A DNA stretch of 11,600 nt from an uncultured Chloroflexota bacterium (GTDB lineage: Bacteria > Chloroflexota > Anaerolineae > B4-G1 > DUEL01): positions 1 through 11,600 of the forward strand of contig CAKZOY010000242.1 of the NCBI GenBank assembly GCA_937138275.1, read 5' to 3'. Below the pieces are notes generated by a model that did no database searches, had not been told where the DNA came from, and saw only the letters and a list, made by a program, of their open reading frames with translations. Shown here in pieces: positions 7,084 through 11,600 of the stretch (positions are counted from its first letter, which is position 1; the number at the start of each line of letters is the position of its first letter). The position numbers and the translations under genes were made by a program.

Positions 7084-8205
7084 CTACAAGCGCCGCTCAT
7101 AAATCCGATGCGCCTTATAGAAATTCACCCCCAACCCCTCCATCTCGCGCATCATTTTGGCGTTCTGTTCGTTGACCTGGACGATTTCGGCATGGCGGAA
7201 GCCCCGTTCGTGGACCGTCTTCTCCAGTTCGGTGAACATAATCGCGTCCACCCCCAGGCCCTGGTACTTGGGCAGGATCCCGCCACCGTTGAAGTCTATT
7301 CGGTCGGTGTACCGGTATTCCCACATCAGCATGGCCCAGCCGAAGGGATAGAGTTGCCCCCCGCAGCGCTGAAGGGCCCGGTTGACGTTCGGGAACCCCA
7401 GGATAAAGCCGACAATCTCATCTCCCTTCACCACTGCCTTGGAGATATCCGGCCGGGTCAGGTTGACCAGTCGGTCAATGATGCGCTGAGCGTCCTCCCC
7501 GGTGATGGGGACGAACTCCCGGTTTTCGGCGAAGGCGGCGTTGTAGGCATCCACCACCCGCGGCGCGATGGCGCGCATTTCCGCCTTGGAGCGAAACGTC
7601 AGCACCTGAAAGCCCCGCCGCGCCTTGACCCGTTCGGCAATCTCGCGAATCCGTTCCGGCAACTTCGTGCTCCCTGGCAGGTAGCCGGAGAAATAGTCCG
7701 TCTGCTTCTGGAAGCCCGCTTCCTGGATGAGACGGTCGTAGTAGGGATAGTTGTAGTTGATCCCCAGCGCCGGGAGGTACTCAAACCCCCGGACCAGAAC
7801 TCCCAGCGAGTCCCCGGCGGAGAAGCCTTCGGGGCCGCTGATTTCCTCCAGCCCCCGCTTGCGGGCCCAGTCAAAAGCGGCGTCAAAGAGCGCGCGGGCG
7901 ACCTCCCCATCGTCCACCGAATCAAAAAGGGTGAAGAAGGCCCCCTTGCGGCCGCGGTAGGCGTTGCGCTTGCGGGGCTCCAGAACGGCGATCCGTCCTA
8001 CAACCTCCCGACCGTTCAACGCCAGGAAGAAATCGGCGTCGGAGTGGCGGTAGAAAGGATGAAGGTTGCGGTTCAGTTGCTTGCGGGCGCTGGAGACCAG
8101 CGGCGGGACCCAGTAGGTGTTGCCCCGGTAGAGTCGGAAGGGGAAGCGCACAAACCGCTCCACATCCTTTGGGTCGTCGGTGCGAACCTGATGAATGCTT
8201 ATCAT
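7084..8205 (-). CDS. Large GNAT-superfamily N-acyltransferase-like protein
   Basis: This 373-residue protein has a C-terminal GNAT-type domain. GGGILPKYQGLGVDAIMF (307-324) matches the acetyl-CoA pyrophosphate-binding loop (Q-x-x-G-x-G/A pattern), followed by the helix and the VNEQNAKMMREMEGLGVNFYKAHRIYER segment (344-371, read as two halves), typical of the last strands of GNAT folds. The N-terminal half (1 to about 200) has a degenerate GNAT-like look (FFLALNGREVVGRIAV at 59-74, then SGPEGFSAGDSLGVLVRGFE at 123-142). A tandem double-GNAT build is therefore likely. At more than twice the size of a single-domain GNAT it belongs to the group of large uncharacterised members. Substrate unknown. 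The ATG at 8203-8205 has GGAG eight bases upstream. It follows degV after 36 nt and is probably co-transcribed with it. Confidence 0.8.
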   Translation of the reverse strand: MISIHQVRTDDPKDVERFVRFPFRLYRGNTYWVPPLVSSARKQLNRNLHPFYRHSDADFFLALNGREVVGRIAVLEPRKRNAYRGRKGAFFTLFDSVDDGEVARALFDAAFDWARKRGLEEISGPEGFSAGDSLGVLVRGFEYLPALGINYNYPYYDRLIQEAGFQKQTDYFSGYLPGSTKLPERIREIAERVKARRGFQVLTFRSKAEMRAIAPRVVDAYNAAFAENREFVPITGEDAQRIIDRLVNLTRPDISKAVVKGDEIVGFILGFPNVNRALQRCGGQLYPFGWAMLMWEYRYTDRIDFNGGGILPKYQGLGVDAIMFTELEKTVHERGFRHAEIVQVNEQNAKMMREMEGLGVNFYKAHRIYERRL

Positions 8206-8241
8206 CCAAACATCTCCGGATCAGGGATATACGGCCTGCCT

Positions 8242-9087
8242 TTACGGCGCGGCGAAGTAACTGACTGCCAGCACCCCCGGCCCGGCGTGGGTGACGATGG
8301 CCGGGGGGAGTTCGTAGATGGGGATGTCGGTCAACCCCAATTGGGCGGCGAAGTCGGAGGCCAGTTCCTGGGCAATCGCCTCCGCGTCGGCGTGCATCAC
8401 GGCAAGATGGGCATCCGGGGTGCGCGGGCACCCTTCCAGCACCAGTTCCCGAATGCGCTCCAGTGCCCGTCGCTGCGTGCGCTGCTTTTCAAAGGGCTCC
8501 ACCCGTCCATCTTTCAGGGTGAGGATGGGCTTGACCTGCAGAATGCCCCCCAGCAGGGCCTGAGCGCCGCCGATCCGGCCGCCCTTGTGGAGATATTCCA
8601 GGGTATCCACCACGAAGTAGACCCGCTGGCGGGCCAGCAGGTCATGCACCCGGGCGATGATGGTATCGGCGTCCATCCCTTCCCGCACCCAGCGGTCGGC
8701 CAGCAGTACCATCGTGGCCAGCGGCCCGGCAAGGGTACGGGTATCCACCACACGGATATCCGCGTCAGGGAAGTCCTGGGCGGCCGTCAGCGCGCTGCGC
8801 ACCGTGCCACTCAGTTCGGAAGAGGGGTGCAGGCAGATCATCGTGCGGTACCCTTCGGCCAGCAACCGCTCAAAGATGGGGTGGTAAAGGGCCGGAGGGG
8901 GCGCGGCCGTTTTGGGCAACGTGGGCGACGCGCGCAGTTTCTTCAGGAACATCTGGGTATCCATCTCCGTATCGTCCCGGTATGTCTCCTCCCCGAAAAT
9001 GATGATCTGGGGAAGGACCGGGATATCGTATTTCTCGGCCAGTTCCCGCGGCAGGCCTGCGGTGGTGTCGGTGATGATTTTGATCAC
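8242..9087 (-). CDS. degV: DegV family fatty-acid-binding protein (FakB-like)
   Basis: This 281-residue protein is a standard-length DegV/FakB family member. These cytoplasmic proteins bind a fatty acid and, as FakB, present it to the kinase FakA to make acyl-phosphate for phospholipid synthesis. Visible motifs are the N-terminal IITDTTAGLP (4-13), HPSSELSGT (87-95), YLHKGGRIGG (165-174), KPILTLKDGRVEPFEKQRT (186-204) and THAGPGVLAVSYF (266-278) with the conserved His267. The usual TSQPS segment is TAAPP here (60-64). No fakA gene is in the window. The start codon is GTG (9085-9087) with a strong AAAGGAGT site five bases upstream. It is divergent from the arsR-ino1 unit and leads the GNAT gene. 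Fatty-acid kinase partnership is inferred from the family. Confidence 0.92.
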   Translation of the reverse strand: MIKIITDTTAGLPRELAEKYDIPVLPQIIIFGEETYRDDTEMDTQMFLKKLRASPTLPKTAAPPPALYHPIFERLLAEGYRTMICLHPSSELSGTVRSALTAAQDFPDADIRVVDTRTLAGPLATMVLLADRWVREGMDADTIIARVHDLLARQRVYFVVDTLEYLHKGGRIGGAQALLGGILQVKPILTLKDGRVEPFEKQRTQRRALERIRELVLEGCPRTPDAHLAVMHADAEAIAQELASDFAAQLGLTDIPIYELPPAIVTHAGPGVLAVSYFAAP

Positions 9088-9136
9088 AATAACTCCTTTC
9101 GGATGGTTGGGTCAGGGATAATTGCCCTCTAATCTG

Positions 9137-9164
9137 ATTATACAAGACAATCGCGAGGGCACAA
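9137..9164 (-). promoter_or_regulatory. Predicted sigma-70-type promoter of degV
   Basis: On the minus strand a perfect TATAAT lies at 9137-9142, with TTGTGC 16 nt upstream (9159-9164), three of six matches to the -35 consensus. Transcription would begin near 9130, giving a leader of about 43 nt before the GTG at 9087. The -35 end is only 9 bp from the edge of the hairpin element at 9173. Confidence 0.6.
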
Positions 9165-9172
9165 GTTGAAAT

Positions 9173-9329
9173 CTGGGGTTGGGCTTGCGCAGCAATTCGC
9201 CCCGCCTGGGAAAGAGATGGGGTGTGGGGTTTGTAGGAGCGGCTTCGCCGCCCCCACAAACCCCACTCTCTCTTTTTTCGCGGGCGCGCCACTCCTCCGA
9301 AATGATTTGCCGCACAAGCCCAACCTCAG
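9173..9329. mobile_element. MITE-like hairpin element, copy B, with target duplication
   Basis: This 157-bp element has 25-bp imperfect terminal inverted repeats: 9173-9197 (starting CTGGGGTTGGGCTTG) against 9305-9329 (ending CAAGCCCAACCTCAG), matching at 21 of 25 positions. It is flanked on both sides by the identical pentamer GAAAT (9168-9172 and 9330-9334) exactly at the repeat boundaries. Inside is a 20-bp arm stem (9224-9243 with 9247-9266, 18 pairs, loop TTC). A TTTTTT run at 9273-9278 follows on the plus strand. It encodes no transposase and would need one from elsewhere. Its partner copy is at 6918-7069. Boundaries rest on the inverted repeats plus the duplication. Confidence 0.82.
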
Positions 9330-9337
9330 GAAATGGG

Positions 9338-9366
9338 TTGACAACGTTCCAGTTCCGTGCTATTAT
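9338..9366 (+). promoter_or_regulatory. Strong sigma-70-type promoter of the arsR-ino1 unit
   Basis: A perfect TTGACA (9338-9343) is followed after exactly 17 nt by TATTAT (9361-9366), five of six matches to the -10 consensus. Transcription should begin around 9373, about 45 nt before the arsR ATG. The -35 box begins 4 nt after the target duplication of the hairpin element, so the DNA upstream of -35 was replaced when the element inserted. Confidence 0.83.
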
Positions 9367-9397
9367 ATAAACATCCATTTATTAAGCGTTTGTTTAT
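9367..9397 (+). promoter_or_regulatory. Candidate ArsR operator (31-bp dyad over the start site)
   Basis: Perfect 7-bp arms ATAAACA (9367-9373) and TGTTTAT (9391-9397) are centred on 9382. Inside them further symmetric positions (C/G at 9376/9388 and TTA/TAA flanking the centre) bring the match to 11 of 15 base pairs. The site starts at the base after the -10 box and covers the expected transcription start, a repressing position. Size and AT-rich imperfect symmetry fit ArsR/SmtB operators. Binding by the adjacent regulator is inference. Confidence 0.6.
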
Positions 9398-9417
9398 GCA
9401 TTGTTAAGGGGGCTTTA

Positions 9418-9726
9418 ATGGAAATCCGCAGAGACCTGGACGCACGCCTGCGGCAGGCGGTTCGCTTTTTCTACGCCCTCAAAGACCCGGTACGGCTGCG
9501 CATTCTCCTGGCCCTGGCCCAGGCCGGGGAGATGACCGTCACCGAACTGGTACAGGCCGTTCACCTGGCCCAGCCGCTCGTCTCCTGGCATCTGGCCCGT
9601 CTGCGGGCGGCCGCGCTGGTACGGGTGGCCCGGGACGGCCGAATGGCTCACTATTCGCTGGACCTGGAGGCCCTGGACCGGCAGTGGGCCGATTTCCGGG
9701 CGATGCTGAATGAATCTACTCGTTAA
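9418..9726 (+). CDS. ArsR-family HTH regulator without cysteines
   Basis: This 102-residue protein is a compact ArsR-family winged helix-turn-helix regulator. Helix LKDPVRLRILLALAQAG (21-37), the turn and recognition helix (about 40-66, with AQPLVSWHLARLRAAALV at 51-68) and the wing VARDGRMAHYSL (70-81) are all in place. It has no cysteine at all. The region where ArsR proteins carry the ELCVC metal site reads TELVQAVHL, so metalloid sensing through that site is excluded. Only His49, His58 and His78 remain as possible soft ligands. I start it at the ATG at 9418-9420, downstream of the promoter, with AAGGGGG upstream. Its stop is 10 nt before the inositol-phosphate synthase ATG, so the two are one transcript. 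It probably represses its own unit through the dyad at 9367-9397. The ligand is unknown. Confidence 0.88.
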   Translation: MEIRRDLDARLRQAVRFFYALKDPVRLRILLALAQAGEMTVTELVQAVHLAQPLVSWHLARLRAAALVRVARDGRMAHYSLDLEALDRQWADFRAMLNESTR

Positions 9727-9736
9727 GGAGGTCGGA

Positions 9737-10834
9737 ATGGGAGAAAACCGAAAGGTACGTGTGGCGATCATCGGCGTGGGCAACTGCGCTTCGTCTCTGG
9801 TACAGGGGGTCTATTTCTACCGCGACATCCCCGACGACGGGGTGGTCCCCGGGCTGATGCACCCCGTCCTGGGAGGCTACCATATCCGGGACATTGAGTT
9901 CTCCGCGGCCTTTGACATAGACGTGGAGAAGGTCGGCAAGGACCTCTCCGAGGCCATCTTCTCTGGCCCCAACAACACCGTCCGCTTCTGCGATGTTCCC
10001 CATCTGGGCGTACCGGTCAGCCGGGGGATGACTCATGACGGGCTGGGGCACTACCTGCGCCAGGTCATCCGGAAAGCCCCCGGCCCTACCGCCGACATTG
10101 TCCGTATCCTGAAAGACACCGGCACCGATGTGGTGGTCAACTTCCTGCCTGTGGGCAGCGAAATGGCGACCAAGTGGTACATTGAGCAGATTCTGGAGGC
10201 CGGGTGCGGGTTCGTCAACGGCATCCCGGTCTTTATCGCCCGCGAGTCCTACTGGCAGAAGCGGTTCGCCGAGCGGGGCCTGCCCGTCATCGGCGACGAT
10301 GTGAAGAGCCAGGTGGGCGCGACGATTGTCCATCGCGTCCTGACCCGACTGCTGCGGGACCGGGGCGTGCGGATTGATCGGACGTACCAGTTGAACTTCG
10401 GCGGAAATATGGACTTTTTCAACATGCTGGAGCGGGAGCGGCTGGAGTCCAAGAAAATCTCCAAGACCAGCGCCGTCACCAGCCAGTTAGACTACGAAAT
10501 GGCGCCGGAGAACATCCATGTGGGGCCGTCGGACTATGTCCCCTGGCTGACGGACCGGAAGTGGTGCTACATTCGGATTGAGGGGACGACGTTCGGCGAG
10601 GTGCCGCTGAACATTGAACTGAAACTGGAGGTCTGGGACAGTCCCAACTCGGCAGGGGTGATCATAGACGCCATCCGCTGCTGCAAACTGGCGATGGACC
10701 GGGGCCTGAGCGGGGCAGTGCTGGCCCCCTCGGCCTACTTTATGAAGTCGCCGCCGGTGCAGATGAGCGACGATGAGGCCCATCGGGCGGTGGAGGCGTT
10801 CATTGCCGGAGAAGACTCCCGGACGTTACCGTAG
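9737..10834 (+). CDS. ino1: Myo-inositol-1-phosphate synthase (Ino1)
   Basis: This 365-residue protein is inositol-3-phosphate (1L-myo-inositol-1-phosphate) synthase of the short archaeal/actinobacterial type, which converts glucose 6-phosphate to inositol phosphate with bound NAD. The Rossmann motif GVGNCASS is at residues 13-20. Catalytic-domain signatures follow: NFLPVGSE (135-142), VIGDDVKSQVGATIVHR (184-200), LNFGGNMDF (219-227), the lysine-rich SKKISKT (238-244) and EVWDSPNSAGVIIDAIR (298-314). Length matches mycobacterial Ino1 (about 367). The ATG at 9737-9739 has an ideal AAGGAGGT (9725-9732) whose first bases overlap the arsR stop. An in-frame ATG at 9710 lacks this and would overlap arsR. 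With the phosphatidyltransferase downstream it most likely feeds phosphatidylinositol phosphate synthesis. A role in soluble inositol solutes is an alternative. Confidence 0.95.
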   Translation: MGENRKVRVAIIGVGNCASSLVQGVYFYRDIPDDGVVPGLMHPVLGGYHIRDIEFSAAFDIDVEKVGKDLSEAIFSGPNNTVRFCDVPHLGVPVSRGMTHDGLGHYLRQVIRKAPGPTADIVRILKDTGTDVVVNFLPVGSEMATKWYIEQILEAGCGFVNGIPVFIARESYWQKRFAERGLPVIGDDVKSQVGATIVHRVLTRLLRDRGVRIDRTYQLNFGGNMDFFNMLERERLESKKISKTSAVTSQLDYEMAPENIHVGPSDYVPWLTDRKWCYIRIEGTTFGEVPLNIELKLEVWDSPNSAGVIIDAIRCCKLAMDRGLSGAVLAPSAYFMKSPPVQMSDDEAHRAVEAFIAGEDSRTLP

Positions 10835-10854
10835 GGGAAAAACGGGCTCTCACA

Positions 10855-10902
10855 GGTTGTGCTCCCGCGCAACCGGTCATTTCCCCAAAGGGGGAGGGGA
10901 AA
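10855..10902 (+). promoter_or_regulatory. Two tandem hairpins in the ino1-phosphatidyltransferase gap
   Basis: The first hairpin pairs GGTTGTGC (10855-10862) with GCGCAACC (10867-10874), eight pairs including one G-U, around a TCCC loop. The second pairs TTTCCCC (10880-10886) with GGGGAAA (10896-10902) and would bury the GGGAGGGG ribosome-binding site of the next gene. There is no U-run, so a terminator is unlikely. Control of translation or RNA stability is possible but is inferred from base pairing alone. Confidence 0.4.
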
Positions 10903-10903
10903 A

Positions 10904-11551
10904 ATGGATAAAGTACAGCCGAAGGTGCAGCGCGCGTACGAGTCGTTTGCGGAGTGGGCTCGGGACGCTGCCCAGGTCATCACCTTCCCCATCGCCCGCG
11001 TCCTGAACCGATGGAAGGTTCATCCCAACACACTCACCCTTCTGGGGTGCCTGCTGACCGTGGGGGTAGGGGGAGTTCTGGCCAGCGGCCGCCTGACCCT
11101 GGGAGGATGGCTGCTGGCGCTTGTCGCTCCGGTGGACGCGCTGGACGGCGCGCTGGCCCGCGTGAGCGGTCGCGGCAGCCGGTTCGGCGCCTTCCTGGAT
11201 TCCACCCTGGACCGGGTCTCTGAGGGGGTGCTGTACCTCTGCCTGGCGGCCCACTTTCTGTGGCGCGGCGCCACGACGGAAGTATTGCTCGCCTTCCTCT
11301 CTCTGATCGGAGCGTTTCTGGTCAGTTACGTTCGCTCCCGCGCAGAGGCCAGCAACTTCTCCTGCAAAGTGGGCTTCTTCACCCGCCTGGAACGGACGGC
11401 CGTCCTGGCGATCGGCCTGATCCTGGGTGTTCCCACCATCGCGCTGTGGGTACTGGCTATCGGCTCCAACCTGACCGCCCTCTGGCGCATCCTGCACGTC
11501 TACACCCAGGCCCGCAAAGACGACCCGTCGTCAGCCCCCAGGAACCAATAG
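10904..11551 (+). CDS. CDP-alcohol phosphatidyltransferase, probable phosphatidylinositol-phosphate synthase
   Basis: This 215-residue membrane protein carries the complete CDP-alcohol phosphotransferase motif D-x2-D-G-x2-A-R-x8-G-x3-D-x3-D: Asp78, Asp81, Gly82, Ala85, Arg86, Gly95, Asp99, Asp103. Hydrophobic segments lie at about 43-60, 65-77, 107-119, 126-142 and 165-195, fitting the six-helix fold. SYVRSRAEA (141-149) resembles the segment seen in phosphatidylinositol-phosphate synthases and PgsA1-type enzymes. The family joins CDP-diacylglycerol to an alcohol or sugar phosphate. Its place after ino1 argues for inositol phosphate as acceptor, giving phosphatidylinositol phosphate at the inner membrane. 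Glycerol 3-phosphate (PgsA) remains possible. The ATG at 10904-10906 has GGGAGGGG four bases upstream. A longer start at 10859 lacks such a site. The TAG is followed at once by a heptamer tandem tract. Confidence 0.88.
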   Translation: MDKVQPKVQRAYESFAEWARDAAQVITFPIARVLNRWKVHPNTLTLLGCLLTVGVGGVLASGRLTLGGWLLALVAPVDALDGALARVSGRGSRFGAFLDSTLDRVSEGVLYLCLAAHFLWRGATTEVLLAFLSLIGAFLVSYVRSRAEASNFSCKVGFFTRLERTAVLAIGLILGVPTIALWVLAIGSNLTALWRILHVYTQARKDDPSSAPRNQ

Positions 11552-11600
11552 CACGATACGCGATACACGATACACGATACGCGATACGCGATACGCGATA
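11552..11600. repeat. Heptamer tandem tract 3 (unit CRCGATA)
   Basis: Seven perfect 7-nt units begin at the base after the phosphatidyltransferase TAG and run to the window edge: CACGATA at 11552, 11566 and 11573, and CGCGATA at 11559, 11580, 11587 and 11594. Only the second position varies (A or G). The total length is unknown because the tract is cut by the window end. Confidence 0.95.

Larger units (their letters stand above)
9088..9417. other. Divergent intergenic region between degV and arsR
   Basis: This 330-bp gene-free stretch holds, left to right, the degV ribosome-binding site and leader, the degV promoter (9137-9164, minus strand), a MITE-like hairpin element with a 5-bp target duplication (9168-9334 with flanks), the arsR promoter (9338-9366, plus strand), an inverted repeat over the start site (9367-9397) and the arsR leader. 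The part from 9360 to 9410 is markedly AT-rich compared with everything around it. I see no further small ORF with a ribosome-binding site in it. Confidence 0.8.

Noticed and set aside
5686..9132. Plus-strand open frame of 1148 codons
   Set aside because: It lies antisense to rseP, GNAT and degV, all of which have clear family motifs. High GC leaves the opposite frame open. Its translation has no recognisable domain and is rich in G, Q, R and H as expected for a shadow frame.
9273..9278. T-run after the copy B hairpin as a plus-strand terminator
   Set aside because: There is no plus-strand gene upstream to terminate, and the T-run is weaker and interrupted in copy A.
9166..9417. N-terminal extension of the ArsR protein from a TTG at 9166
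   Set aside because: The extension would translate the hairpin element, the promoter and the dyad. The ATG at 9418 gives a normal ArsR length and follows a strong promoter.
9710..9736. Earlier in-frame ATG for ino1
   Set aside because: It would overlap arsR. The ATG at 9737 has an ideal AAGGAGGT site and gives the family's usual N-terminus.

Overview
This is an 11.6 kb GC-rich bacterial chromosomal window. It has nine genes on the minus strand (21-9087) followed by three on the plus strand (9418-11551). The high GC, the heptamer tandem tracts in intergenic DNA, and the mix of DUF951, peptidase-MA, CNNM/CorC, RseP and inositol-phosphate synthase genes suggest a Chloroflexota (Anaerolineae-like) genome. 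That assignment is inferred from gene content, not from a marker gene. I see no rRNA, tRNA, CRISPR array, prophage or intact transposase.

Minus-strand units, in order of transcription. (a) degV (9087-8242) and a large GNAT-family acetyltransferase (8205-7084), read from a recognisable promoter near 9137-9164. (b) rseP (6891-5590), a HEAT-repeat protein (5593-4607, ATGA overlap) and a secreted, membrane-anchored gluzincin of the peptidase-MA type (4598-3405). This is a tight cassette of envelope proteolysis genes. (c) A CNNM/CorC-type membrane protein (3323-2013), a DUF951 zinc-ribbon-like protein (1996-1781), a UgtP/MGDG-synthase-like glycosyltransferase (1791-538, overlapping DUF951) and mobB (524-21).

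Plus-strand unit. A strong sigma-70-type promoter (TTGACA, 17 nt, TATTAT) drives a cysteine-free ArsR-family regulator (9418-9726), an inositol-1-phosphate synthase (9737-10834) and a CDP-alcohol phosphatidyltransferase (10904-11551). The two enzymes together would make phosphatidylinositol phosphate. A 31-bp imperfect dyad with perfect 7-bp arms covers the transcription start and is a good candidate for the ArsR operator, so this looks like a self-regulated inositol-lipid operon.

Non-coding structure. Two related imperfect hairpin elements of about 152-157 bp lie at 6918-7069 and 9173-9329 and bracket the degV-GNAT unit. The second has 25-bp imperfect terminal inverted repeats and a perfect 5-bp target duplication, which is the signature of a MITE. 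It sits exactly between the divergent degV and arsR promoters. Three tandem tracts (1-42, 3327-3396, 11552-11600) have unrelated sequences but the same 7-nt period. One supplies the last codons and stop of mobB, one abuts the start codon of the CNNM gene, and one begins at the base after the phosphatidyltransferase stop codon.

The most promising leads are the ArsR-controlled inositol-lipid operon, the hairpin/MITE family and the heptamer tracts. None is proven novel from sequence alone.
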